The position numbers were made by a program, and so were the translations under genes. 14,773 bases of DNA from JACKCP01 sp034007295 (lineage in GTDB: Bacteria > Desulfobacterota > Desulfobacteria > Desulfobacterales > JACKCP01): the NCBI GenBank assembly GCA_034007295.1, contig JAVERC010000062.1:1-14773 (forward strand), read 5' to 3'. The notes under the pieces were generated by a model. The model ran no database searches, was not told where the DNA came from, and was given only the letters and a program-made list of their open reading frames with translations. Shown here piece after piece: positions 7,549 to 14,136 of this stretch. Within the stretch, counting starts at the first letter, position 1. Each line of letters begins with the position of its first letter.

Positions 7549-8793
7549 TTATTTCATAAAAAGAGGAAAACCCAAAGCCAGCTCTTTTACCTTGGCCCCA
7601 ATTTCTGAAATGTATTTTTCATTTTCGAAATTACCAATAATATCAGATATCCACTGTCCTATGATTTCCATTTCTTTTTCCTTCATTCCCCTGGTTGTAA
7701 GGGCTGGAGTTCCTATTCTTATTCCGCTTGTTACAAAAGGACTTCTTGTTTCAAAAGGAACTGTATTTTTATTTACTGTTATATTCGCTCTTCCAAGAGC
7801 AGCTTCAGCATCTTTTCCTGTTACTCCCTTGTTTGTAAGATCAATCAGAATAAGATGATTGTCTGTACCGCCTGAAACAAGGTCAAGCCCGTTTTGCTTT
7901 AAAGTATCAGCAAGCACTTTTGCATTATTTATAATCTGCTGCTGATAAATTTTAAATTCTGGAGACAATGCTTCTTTAAAAGCAACAGCTTTTGCAGCAA
8001 TTACATGCATTAGAGGACCGCCCTGAATTCCAGGAAAAATCTGCTTGTTAATAACTCCTGTAAGATCTTCTCCTGAAAGTATAAGACCGCCCCTTGGGCC
8101 TCTTAAAGTTTTATGGGTAGTTGATGTTGTAACAGTTGCATGTGGAATTGGAGAAGGATGAAGTCCTGCGGCAACAAGACCTGCAATATGTGCCATATCT
8201 ACAAGAAGAAATGCATCAACTGTTTTTGCAATTTTAGCAAATCTTTCAAAATCAAGAATTCTTGGATAAGCACTTCCGCCTGCAATTATCATTTTTGGTC
8301 TTGCTTCTTTTGCAGTTTTTTCAAGCTCGTCATAGTCAATTGCACCTGTTTCTTTTGAAACCCCATAATGGGAAAAATTAAAAAGCCTGCCTGAAAAATT
8401 GACTCCGCTTCCGTGGGTAAGATGACCTCCGTGGGAAAGATCCATTCCAAGAACCTTGTCTCCTGGTTCAAGAAAACCAAAAAAAGCACCCATGTTTGCC
8501 TGAGAACCTGAATGAGGCTGAACATTTGCATAGGCTGCATTAAAAAGCTCTTTTGCTCTTTTAATTGCAAGATCTTCAGCAACATCCACAAACTCACATC
8601 CGCCATAATATCTCTTGGAAGGATAACCTTCTGCATACTTGTTTGTCATTATGCAGCCTTGTGCTTCCATGACAGCACTGCTTACAATATTTTCTGATGC
8701 AATAAGCTCAAGATTTTCTGTTTGTCTTTTTGTTTCTTTATTTATAGCCTCAAAAATTTCAGGATCTGTTTTTCCAATTGTTTCAAGATTCAC
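7549..8793 (-). CDS. glyA: serine hydroxymethyltransferase
   Basis: PLP enzyme that interconverts serine + THF and glycine + methylene-THF, the main source of one-carbon units. The PLP lysine is Lys228 in TTSTTHKTLRGPRGG. Other family blocks are LIASENIVS, NKYAEGYPSKRYYGG and NVQPHSGSQAN. The length (414 aa) matches the bacterial family. The start is GTG, backed by a full AGGAGG five bases upstream (8799-8804), the best ribosome site in the operon. No glycine riboswitch is visible in the 82-nt gap after rpiB, only AT-rich sequence. Confidence 0.97.
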   Translation of the reverse strand: MNLETIGKTDPEIFEAINKETKRQTENLELIASENIVSSAVMEAQGCIMTNKYAEGYPSKRYYGGCEFVDVAEDLAIKRAKELFNAAYANVQPHSGSQANMGAFFGFLEPGDKVLGMDLSHGGHLTHGSGVNFSGRLFNFSHYGVSKETGAIDYDELEKTAKEARPKMIIAGGSAYPRILDFERFAKIAKTVDAFLLVDMAHIAGLVAAGLHPSPIPHATVTTSTTHKTLRGPRGGLILSGEDLTGVINKQIFPGIQGGPLMHVIAAKAVAFKEALSPEFKIYQQQIINNAKVLADTLKQNGLDLVSGGTDNHLILIDLTNKGVTGKDAEAALGRANITVNKNTVPFETRSPFVTSGIRIGTPALTTRGMKEKEMEIIGQWISDIIGNFENEKYISEIGAKVKELALGFPLFMK

Positions 8794-8875
8794 CGGTGCC
8801 TCCTAATATTAAAAAATCATATAATTTATTTTTTCAGAACAATAAAAAAATTTATTTTAATCACTTACTACAAAA

Positions 8876-9304
8876 TCAGAACAAATCAAGACGCTTTTGA
8901 TGTCTTCCGCCTTCAAATTCAGTTTCAAGCCAGGTATCAACGATTTCCATTGCAAGAATATCTCCAACTACTCTTCCACCCATAACTAAAACATTAGAAT
9001 TATTGTGCAGCCTGCTCATTTTTGCAGAAAAAATATCATTGCAAAGTGCAGCCCTTATTCCCTTATGCCTGTTTGCAGCCATTGACATTCCAAGACCGGT
9101 TCCACAAAGTAAAATTCCTCGGTCACACTCTTTTTTTTCAACAGATTTTGCAACCTGGTCAGCATAATCAGGGTAATTCACAGAATCATTGGAAAAGGTA
9201 CCTATATCTTTTACCTTGATTCCTTTTTTTTCAAGAAAATTAACTATTTTATCCTTTAATTCATATGCAGCATGATCACAGCCTATGATAATTGTTTCTT
9301 TCAT
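8876..9304 (-). CDS. rpiB: ribose 5-phosphate isomerase B
   Basis: Interconverts ribose 5-phosphate and ribulose 5-phosphate. Motifs are IIGCDHAAYELK (Asp10, His11), the active-site LLCGTGLGMSMAAN with Cys67 and Thr69, and GIRAALCND followed by HNNSNVLVMGGRVVG. At 142 aa it is a typical RpiB. GGAG six bases before the ATG supports the start. Its product ribulose 5-phosphate is the substrate of DHBP synthase, so its place in an operon with ribBA may have metabolic logic, although rpiB-glyA pairs are also common without rib genes. Confidence 0.96.
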   Translation of the reverse strand: MKETIIIGCDHAAYELKDKIVNFLEKKGIKVKDIGTFSNDSVNYPDYADQVAKSVEKKECDRGILLCGTGLGMSMAANRHKGIRAALCNDIFSAKMSRLHNNSNVLVMGGRVVGDILAMEIVDTWLETEFEGGRHQKRLDLF

Positions 9305-9319
9305 TTTTTCTCCAAAATA

Positions 9320-10567
9320 TTAACTGTATTTTTTGAAAATAAGACAAGTATTTATACCCCCAAATCCAAATGAATTGGACATGACATAATCTAATTTCGC
9401 TTTTTTGCTTTTATTTGGGACATAATCAAGATCACAATCTGGATCTGGATTATTAAGATTTATTGTGGGAAAAACAATTTGGTTTTCAAGGCTTAAAACA
9501 CAGGCGGCAGCTTCAAGTGCACCTGCTGCACCAAGTAGATGGCCTGTCATTGATTTAGTTGAAGAAATATGAATTTTTTTTGAATGGGAACCAAATACTT
9601 TTTTTACTGCGGTTGTTTCATATTTATCATTTAAGACTGTTGAGGTTCCATGGGCATTGATATAATCGATTTTATCAGGTTTAAGCCTGCATGATTCCAG
9701 TGCAGCTTCCATTACAGCGGCCATCCCTTTTCCTTCAGGCTCAGGTGCAGCAATGTGATAGCCTTCACTTAGAACACTGTATCCTAAAATTTCAGCTAAA
9801 GGTTTCACGCCTCTTTCAAGAGCTTTATTCATATTTTCCAATACAAGAAAAGCACTTCCCTCAGCTGGTACGAAACCATCCCTTTCCCTGTCAAAGGGTC
9901 TTGAAGCTGTTTTTGGATCTTTATTTTTTGAAAGAGCCTTCATTGAATTAAGTCCTGATAAAAATACCGGTGTAATAACCGATTCTGTTCCGCCGGCGAT
10001 ACAGCAGTCCATTTCTCCGTATTTTATACGCAAATAAGCTTCACCAATTGCATTTGCACCTGCTGCACAAGCACTTGTGCATGTAAGAACAGGACCTTTA
10101 ATGCCAAGATAAATACTCATGGTTCCAACGGCCATATTGGGCAGAAAATGGGGAACAAAATAAGGACTCAGCTTTGATGTATTTTTGAGAATCCTTCTTT
10201 CCACAGCCTGCTCAGCCACATCAAAACCGCCTGCACCATTGCCTCCGAATATGCCTATGCGTCTTGTTTCATAATAGCCAGGATCTAAACCTGCATCATA
10301 AAGAGCAAGTTTTCCGGCTGCAACAGCATATAAAATATACAAGGGAAGATTGTTCGATTCTTTTTTATCGAAATAATCTTCCCTGGAAAATTTTTTAACT
10401 TCGCCGGCAACCTTGAAGGGAAAACCACAAGTATCAAATCTTGTTATCAATCCAACACCTGATTTTCCAGCAGCAAGGGAGTCAAAGAACTCCTTTCTGC
10501 CGATTCCAACAGGTGAAACAACACCTACACCTGTAATGGCAACCTTATGAAAGGGAGTTTTAAGCAT
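9320..10567 (-). CDS. fabF: beta-ketoacyl-ACP synthase II
   Basis: Elongating condensing enzyme of type II fatty acid synthesis. The catalytic triad is visible: Cys167 in TCTSACAAG, His306 in NAHGTSTVLND and His343 in SMTGHLLGAAGALEAA, with Lys338 just before it. The N-terminus (VAITGVGVVSPVG) and C-terminal NSFGFGGINTCLIF are standard, and the 415 aa length is normal. It starts 6 nt after the acpP stop with no recognisable Shine-Dalgarno sequence, so it probably depends on translational coupling with acpP. The acpP-fabF pair is widespread. Confidence 0.95.
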   Translation of the reverse strand: MLKTPFHKVAITGVGVVSPVGIGRKEFFDSLAAGKSGVGLITRFDTCGFPFKVAGEVKKFSREDYFDKKESNNLPLYILYAVAAGKLALYDAGLDPGYYETRRIGIFGGNGAGGFDVAEQAVERRILKNTSKLSPYFVPHFLPNMAVGTMSIYLGIKGPVLTCTSACAAGANAIGEAYLRIKYGEMDCCIAGGTESVITPVFLSGLNSMKALSKNKDPKTASRPFDRERDGFVPAEGSAFLVLENMNKALERGVKPLAEILGYSVLSEGYHIAAPEPEGKGMAAVMEAALESCRLKPDKIDYINAHGTSTVLNDKYETTAVKKVFGSHSKKIHISSTKSMTGHLLGAAGALEAAACVLSLENQIVFPTINLNNPDPDCDLDYVPNKSKKAKLDYVMSNSFGFGGINTCLIFKKYS

Positions 10568-10573
10568 TTAATT

Positions 10574-10804
10574 TTATGAAATTTTTTCCAGATATTCCAG
10601 AGCATCTTTCACTGTAAGAAGATTTTCTGCATCTTCATCGGGTATCTCAATATCAAACTCATCCTCAAGGCTCATCATAAGTTCGACAATTTTAAGTGAA
10701 TCTGCACCAAGATCGTTTATAAACGATGCTTCGGGAACAACTTTTTCAATATCTACTTCAAGTTTTTCTGCAATGATGGATTTAAGTTTATCCTGCATAG
10801 ACAT
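10574..10804 (-). CDS. acpP: acyl carrier protein
   Basis: Carries acyl chains on a phosphopantetheine arm attached to Ser36 in the DLGADSLKIVELMM motif. It is a small acidic four-helix protein of 76 aa. The ATG at 10804 is chosen because GAGGTG lies just upstream and because the resulting MSMQDKLKSIIAEKL is the normal ACP N-terminus. A longer in-frame start at 10885 would add a basic, unrelated extension and overlap rpmF. It sits 61 nt after rpmF; the plsX, fabH, fabD and fabG genes often found in between are absent here. Confidence 0.96.
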   Translation of the reverse strand: MSMQDKLKSIIAEKLEVDIEKVVPEASFINDLGADSLKIVELMMSLEDEFDIEIPDEDAENLLTVKDALEYLEKIS

Positions 10805-10865
10805 TTTCCACCTCTTTTTTTTAAATAAGCCGAGACCAAACTGCATTATAACGGGTGATAAAAAA

Positions 10866-11057
10866 TCAAACTTCTTCTTTAGCACCGATCACAAGGCGAC
10901 CTTTATACATGCCACATCCAGGACAGGCTGCATGAGAACGCTTTGGTTCACCGCATTCAGGACAAACCTGAAGGCTTGGTGATACAATTTTTTCTTTTAA
11001 ATGGGTACGACGCTTATCTCTGCGTGATTTTGATGTTTTCCTCTTTGGAACTGCCAT
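10866..11057 (-). CDS. rpmF: 50S ribosomal protein L32
   Basis: Structural protein of the large ribosomal subunit. The 63-aa basic protein starts MAVPKRKTSKSRRDKRRTH and carries a complete zinc ribbon (Cys32, Cys35, Cys45, Cys48). AGGAGT sits about six bases before the ATG. It is the first gene of the minus-strand operon, so the operon promoter should lie in the 11058-11300 region. I see only weak candidates there. Confidence 0.97.
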   Translation of the reverse strand: MAVPKRKTSKSRRDKRRTHLKEKIVSPSLQVCPECGEPKRSHAACPGCGMYKGRLVIGAKEEV

Positions 11058-11098
11058 TATTGACTCCTGTAAACTTTACTGCATTGTTTTAATATTTA

Positions 11099-11121
11099 TG
11101 GCCGAACTATTTTTTCGGTCA
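11099..11121. promoter_or_regulatory. inverted repeat in the rpmF leader
   Basis: TGGCCGAA (11099-11106) and TTCGGTCA (11114-11121) form an 8-bp stem with a 7-nt loop about 40 bp upstream of rpmF. It lacks a T-run, so it is not an obvious terminator. It may be an operator or a leader hairpin of the rpmF operon; no known regulator site was recognised. The rest of 11122-11300 is AT-rich, with small repeats (two AGCATAAT on the minus strand) but no convincing promoter. Confidence 0.35.
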
Positions 11122-11302
11122 GCTACAATTCTCTTAATAAAATCCAAACTAAGTTATCATAATAAACAGATACTTACAAGCCCATTATGCTTAATTTTAA
11201 ATTATGCTCATATTCAGCAGCCTATCTCATTATCAGATTTACTGATTATTTCCACTTTTTTTTTAAAAAAATATTACTAAGCCTTTTTGAAAAATAAATT
11301 TA

Positions 11303-11330
11303 TTGACATCTTCAAGCTATAAGGCATAAA
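11303..11330 (+). promoter_or_regulatory. promoter of the FMN riboswitch-ribB unit
   Basis: TTGACA (11303-11308) is a perfect -35 box. A CATAAA -10 box follows at 11325-11330 after a 16-bp spacer. The predicted start near 11337 is directly in front of the riboswitch P1 strand, as expected for a leader RNA. Confidence 0.6.
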
Positions 11331-11341
11331 TCTTCTAACAT

Positions 11342-11638
11342 ATTCTCAGGGCAGGGTGGAATTCCCTACCGGCGGTAAACTTTAAATAGTAATTGGCCGA
11401 AAGCGAGAATTTTTGTTCAATTCAAGAAAGATGAAAAATTTAACCTTTAGGATACATTAAATATTTTAAAGTTTAATTTTTGAATCTGACTTTAAAATGG
11501 ACAAAAAAACCGTTTTCACTCAGCAGCTAAATAAAAAATTTAAAGAAAGCCCGCGAGCGCCTCAAGCATGTCTTTGAGGGTCAAGCAGATTCGGTGAAAT
11601 TCCGAAGCCGACGGTTAAAGTCCGGATGGAAGAGGATG
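11342..11638 (+). promoter_or_regulatory. FMN riboswitch (RFN element), interrupted by a repeat in its variable hairpin
   Basis: Classic RFN blocks are present in order: CTCAGGGCAGGGTGGAATTC, CCCTACCGGCGGTAAA (11364-11379), AGCCCGCGAGC (11548-11558), CGGTGAAATTCCGAAGCCGA (11592-11611) and AAAGTCCGGATGGAAGAGGA (11617-11636). The P1 ends ATTCTC (11342-11347) and GAGGAT (11632-11637) pair. Between GGCGGTAAA and AAAGCCCGCGAGC the family has a variable stem-loop. Here its stem is CTTTAAAT (11380-11387) with ATTTAAAG (11538-11545), and a complete MITE-like repeat fills the loop. Without the insert the length is about 150 nt, the normal size. It controls the downstream ribB. All conserved aptamer parts remain, so FMN binding is probably retained (inference). 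Confidence 0.95.
11387..11533 (+). repeat. MITE-like palindromic repeat, copy D (inside the FMN riboswitch)
   Basis: A complete element matching copy B: TAGTAATTGGCCGAAAGCG at the left, the GAAAAATTTAACCTTTAGGA core, and AATGGACAAAAAAACCG then CAGCAGCTAAATA at the right. Both ends carry TA, consistent with a TA target duplication. Removing the element and one TA leaves CTTTAAAT-AAAAA-ATTTAAAG, a perfect small hairpin like the variable stem of other RFN elements, so the insertion site can be reconstructed to the base. It lies in the same orientation as the riboswitch and would extend the variable stem by a long hairpin. Confidence 0.9.
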
Positions 11639-11703
11639 AAATTATTTATGCTAAATGCATTTAATTATGCCTGAATTATATCTGGCACCCCTTCTTTATT
11701 GCC

Positions 11704-11752
11704 CTGATTCATGAAAATTATTTTATTATCAAGGAGTTAAACCATGAATCAG
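11704..11752 (+). promoter_or_regulatory. start-codon-sequestering hairpin of ribB (riboswitch expression platform)
   Basis: CTGATTCATG (11704-11713) is the perfect complement of CATGAATCAG (11743-11752), which contains the ribB ATG. The 29-nt loop holds the ribosome site AAGGAG (11731-11736). This 10-bp stem would hide the start codon, so it is a plausible off state of the FMN switch acting on translation. The 11639-11703 linker also has a 12-bp palindrome TAAATGCATTTA (11652-11663) that may take part in the alternative fold. Confidence 0.65.
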
Positions 11753-12388
11753 ACACTATTATCTAAATTTGGAAGTCCTTATGAAAGAGTCGAAAACGGA
11801 TTGAAATCACTTTCAAACGGAAACGGAGTCCTCGTTACAGACAATGAAAACAGAGAGAATGAAGGAGATCTCATTTTTTCAGCTGAGCATCTTAACAACT
11901 CACAAATGGCAATGCTGATAAGAGAATGCAGCGGTATTGTCTGTCTTTGCCTGACAAATGAAAAAATTAAGGCTCTTGAAATCCCAATGATGGTTGAAAA
12001 TAACTCAAGCAGATTCCAGACAGCATTCACAGTTTCAATAGAAGCTGCAGAAGGTGTTACAACCGGAGTGTCCGCTGCTGACAGAGTCACAACAATCAAA
12101 ACAGCAATTAAAGACAATGCAAAACCAAACGACCTAAAAAGACCAGGCCACATTTTCCCTCTAAAAGCAAAAAAAGGGGGTGTACTTGAAAGACAGGGAC
12201 ACACTGAAGCAACTGTTGATCTATGCAGGCTTGCTGGCCTTAAACCTTTTGGAGTGTTGTGCGAAGTTACAAATCCCGACGGAACAATGGCAAGAACCCC
12301 TGATATTATTGATTTTGGCCTGAAAAACAATATTCCGGTTCTTACAGTTGACGACATTATCTTATACAGGGAAAAAAACAGAATTTAA
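11744..12388 (+). CDS. ribB: 3,4-dihydroxy-2-butanone 4-phosphate synthase (stand-alone)
   Basis: Makes the four-carbon precursor of riboflavin from ribulose 5-phosphate. The 214-aa protein aligns with E. coli RibB without shifting the catalytic numbering: Arg37, Glu38, Glu40 and Asp42 in RENEGD, His136 in RPGHIFPL, His153 in QGHTEAT and Glu174 in VLCEV. The N-terminus MNQTLLSKFGSPYERVENGL is nearly that of the E. coli enzyme, which as I recall starts MNQTLLSSFGTPFERVEN. One difference is DNENRENEGD in place of DDEDRENEGD. The start is fixed by AAGGAG eight bases upstream. It is transcribed alone, under an FMN riboswitch, while the operon already encodes the activity in ribBA. Similarity of both protein and leader to gammaproteobacteria suggests horizontal transfer (inference). 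Confidence 0.97.
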   Translation: MNQTLLSKFGSPYERVENGLKSLSNGNGVLVTDNENRENEGDLIFSAEHLNNSQMAMLIRECSGIVCLCLTNEKIKALEIPMMVENNSSRFQTAFTVSIEAAEGVTTGVSAADRVTTIKTAIKDNAKPNDLKRPGHIFPLKAKKGGVLERQGHTEATVDLCRLAGLKPFGVLCEVTNPDGTMARTPDIIDFGLKNNIPVLTVDDIILYREKNRI

Positions 12389-12392
12389 TCAA

Positions 12393-12413
12393 AAGGGGCA
12401 GAATATGCCCCTT
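12393..12413 (+). terminator. terminator after ribB
   Basis: AAGGGGCA (12393-12400) and TGCCCCTT (12406-12413) form a perfect 8-bp stem with a 5-nt loop, five bases after the ribB stop codon. The following AGCTTTATTTC is only modestly T-rich, so termination may be partial. Confidence 0.7.
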
Positions 12414-12420
12414 AGCTTTA

Positions 12421-12449
12421 TTTCAACTTGCATATTAACACTATATAAT
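12421..12449 (+). promoter_or_regulatory. possible gltX promoter
   Basis: A perfect TATAAT (12444-12449) lies 51 bp before the gltX start. The -35 at the right distance is poor (TTTCAA, 17-bp spacer). It is placed just after the ribB terminator, where a separate gltX promoter would be expected. Confidence 0.45.
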
Positions 12450-12500
12450 GTTAAAAAAATCGTTTGTATTTTATAGAAACATTAATTATCAGGACAATTT

Positions 12501-13895
12501 ATGGACAATACAATAATCACAAGATTTCCACCAAGCCCCACAGGATCACTCCATGTCGGCGGAGCAAGAACAGCGGTTTTCAACTGGCTTTACGCAAGAG
12601 CAAAAAAAGGAAAATTCATTTTAAGATTTGAAGATACTGACCAGGAACGCTCCACAAAAGAATCAGAAGAAGAAATTCTTGAAGCAATGGAATGGCTTGG
12701 TCTTGATTATGATGAAGGCCCCTTTTATCAGACCAAAAGATCTGATGTTTATCAGAAATATGCAGATATTCTAATTGAAAAAGGTCTTGCCTATTATTGC
12801 ACCTGCACCCAGGAAGAAGTTGAAGCAATGAGAGAAAAGGCAAAGGCTGAAGGAAGAAAGCCAAAATATGACGGCAGATGCAGAGAAAAAGGTCTAAAAA
12901 AAACCGAAGGTGCTGTTTTACGAATTAAAGCACCACTTTCCGGAACATGCATAATAAAGGATGTAATAAAAGGAAATATTGCAGTTCCCTATGAAGAGCT
13001 CGATGATTTTGTTATCCAAAGAAGCGACGGTACTTTTACCTATAATTTTGCTGTTACAATAGATGACCTTACAATGGGAGTAAGCCCTGTTATTCGAGGT
13101 GATGATCATGTAAGCAACACTCCAAAACAAATTATTATATATGAAGCTCTTGGAGAAAAAGTTCCTGAATTTGGTCATGTCCCAATGGTTCTTGGCTCTG
13201 ACAAAAAAAGACTGAGCAAGAGACACGGTGCAATGAGCATACTTGAATACAAAAAGCTCGGGTACCTTCCTGATGCGGTAATAAATTATATTGTACGGCT
13301 TGGGTGGTCATATGGTGATCAGGAATTTTTTACAAGAAAAGAGTTGATTGAAAAATTTTCCCTAGAAAACATAGGAAGATCACCAGGGGTTTTTGATCCT
13401 GAAAAAATGCTCAGTATAAATGCAGAACACATGCAAAATTCTGATGATGATTTTCTGTGCAGGATAATTTCTAGCCAGTCAAAAATTCCTGTTTCAGACA
13501 AACTTAAACTTGCGGTAAATGTTTACAAATCAAGGGCAAAAACACTTATCGAACTTGAAGACTCAATCAAAGTTTATTTTACAGATGAATTTGAATACTC
13601 AGAAAAAGCAGCCAAAGATAACCTGAAGGAGTCATCAAAGGAAATATTAAAAAGTTTTGCAGATAAATTAGGAGCAATAAAAGATTTTACACACGATGAA
13701 ATTGACGCTGCCTTTAATCAGGTTTTGGCTGATCATGAAATAAAGTTTCCTAAGCTTGCCAAACCCCTTCGGGTTGCACTTACAGGCACAGCCCAAGGTG
13801 CAGGGATACATGAAACTCTTGATCTTACAGGTAAAGATAAGGCAATTGAAAGAATTGAAAAGGCAATTATGTGGATTAATGGAAACAAGTGCTAA
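12501..13895 (+). CDS. gltX: glutamyl-tRNA synthetase
   Basis: Class I synthetase that attaches glutamate to tRNA-Glu and, if non-discriminating, also to tRNA-Gln. The HIGH motif is HVGG (18-21) in RFPPSPTGSLHVGGART, and the KMSKS motif is KRLSKR (236-241). The inserted zinc site of bacterial GluRS is complete: Cys100, Cys102, Tyr123 and Cys127 (YCTCTQ ... KYDGRC). At 464 aa it is full length, with an alpha-helical anticodon-binding C-terminus. AGGAC seven bases before the ATG marks the start. The next gene is tRNA-Gln(CTG), which raises the question of Gln-tRNA formation by the GluRS-GatCAB route. Sequence alone does not tell me which tRNAs it accepts. Confidence 0.97.
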   Translation: MDNTIITRFPPSPTGSLHVGGARTAVFNWLYARAKKGKFILRFEDTDQERSTKESEEEILEAMEWLGLDYDEGPFYQTKRSDVYQKYADILIEKGLAYYCTCTQEEVEAMREKAKAEGRKPKYDGRCREKGLKKTEGAVLRIKAPLSGTCIIKDVIKGNIAVPYEELDDFVIQRSDGTFTYNFAVTIDDLTMGVSPVIRGDDHVSNTPKQIIIYEALGEKVPEFGHVPMVLGSDKKRLSKRHGAMSILEYKKLGYLPDAVINYIVRLGWSYGDQEFFTRKELIEKFSLENIGRSPGVFDPEKMLSINAEHMQNSDDDFLCRIISSQSKIPVSDKLKLAVNVYKSRAKTLIELEDSIKVYFTDEFEYSEKAAKDNLKESSKEILKSFADKLGAIKDFTHDEIDAAFNQVLADHEIKFPKLAKPLRVALTGTAQGAGIHETLDLTGKDKAIERIEKAIMWINGNKC

Positions 13896-13902
13896 AAAAT
13901 TC

Positions 13903-13931
13903 TTGACATTATTTTCATATAAAGCTAAAAG
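13903..13931 (+). promoter_or_regulatory. promoter of the tRNA-Gln gene
   Basis: A consensus TTGACA (13903-13908), a 17-bp spacer and TAAAAG (13926-13931) lie directly before the tRNA, eight bases after the gltX stop. The expected start near 13938 is a few bases before the mature 5' end. Confidence 0.6.
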
Positions 13932-13944
13932 TTTTTTCACTTCC

Positions 13945-14018
13945 TGAGGGATGGTCTAACGGTAAGACGGCGGACTCTGACTCCGCTTATCGGGGTTCGA
14001 ATCCCTGTCCCTCAGCCA
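13945..14018 (+). tRNA. tRNA-Gln (anticodon CTG)
   Basis: A full cloverleaf can be drawn. The acceptor stem is TGAGGGA/TCCCTCA, the D arm GTC...GAC, the anticodon stem GCGGA/TCCGC with loop CTCTGAC, and the T arm CGGGG-TTCGAAT-CCCTG. The discriminator is G73 and CCA is encoded (14016-14018). Anticodon CTG reads CAG. The U1-A72 pair and G73 are typical glutamine identity features. Phage-type genes begin shortly downstream, so the 3' end may be an integration target. Confidence 0.95.
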
Positions 14019-14021
14019 CTG

Positions 14022-14067
14022 AAAAACCCCTTGTAGCTTGACTTTCAGCCACTATAAGGGGTTTTTT
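14022..14067 (+). terminator. strong terminator after tRNA-Gln
   Basis: AAAAACCCCTTGTAG (14022-14036) pairs with CTATAAGGGGTTTTT (14052-14066) apart from one G-T wobble, and a T-run follows. The A-run on the other side would let it also stop minus-strand transcription from the phage-like genes. The loop repeats TCAGCCACT (14045-14053), a copy of the tRNA 3' end and its next bases (14012-14020). Confidence 0.85.
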
Positions 14068-14085
14068 GTTTTATGTCAATATGTG

Positions 14086-14135
14086 TTGTCTACACCCTTA
14101 CCCTGTAGACAAAGTGTAGACAAAATGTAGACAAA
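14086..14135. repeat. array of TGTAGACAA repeats (possible integrase or excisionase arm sites)
   Basis: TGTAGACAAA occurs three times in direct orientation with an exact 11-bp period (14104, 14115, 14126). A fourth, inverted copy TTGTCTACA (14086-14094) lies nine bases upstream. One-turn spacing places all direct sites on one face of the DNA, as in protein-binding arrays. The position between a tRNA 3' end and phage-type genes fits arm-type sites of a tyrosine recombinase attachment region, but no integrase gene is in the window. Confidence 0.6.
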
Positions 14136-14136
14136 C

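Noticed and set aside
8794..8875. Glycine riboswitch before glyA
   Set aside because: The 82-nt gap is AT-rich and lacks the conserved GG-rich glycine aptamer blocks.
10574..10885. Longer acyl carrier protein start at 10885
   Set aside because: The extra 27 residues are basic and unlike any ACP, they overlap rpmF, and a good ribosome site precedes the inner ATG.
11099..11121. GGCCGAA inverted repeat as a fifth, collapsed copy of the MITE-like repeat
   Set aside because: It shares GGCCGAA, a T-run and TCAG with the element ends, but the match is too short to separate from chance.
11779..12357. Minus-strand open frame of 192 codons opposite ribB
   Set aside because: It is a shadow of the ribB coding sequence; it has no ribosome site or family resemblance of its own.
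14086..14135. TGTAGACAA array as an origin (iteron) region
   Set aside because: Only four short sites, no replication initiator gene and no DnaA boxes; an attachment-site role beside a tRNA is simpler.
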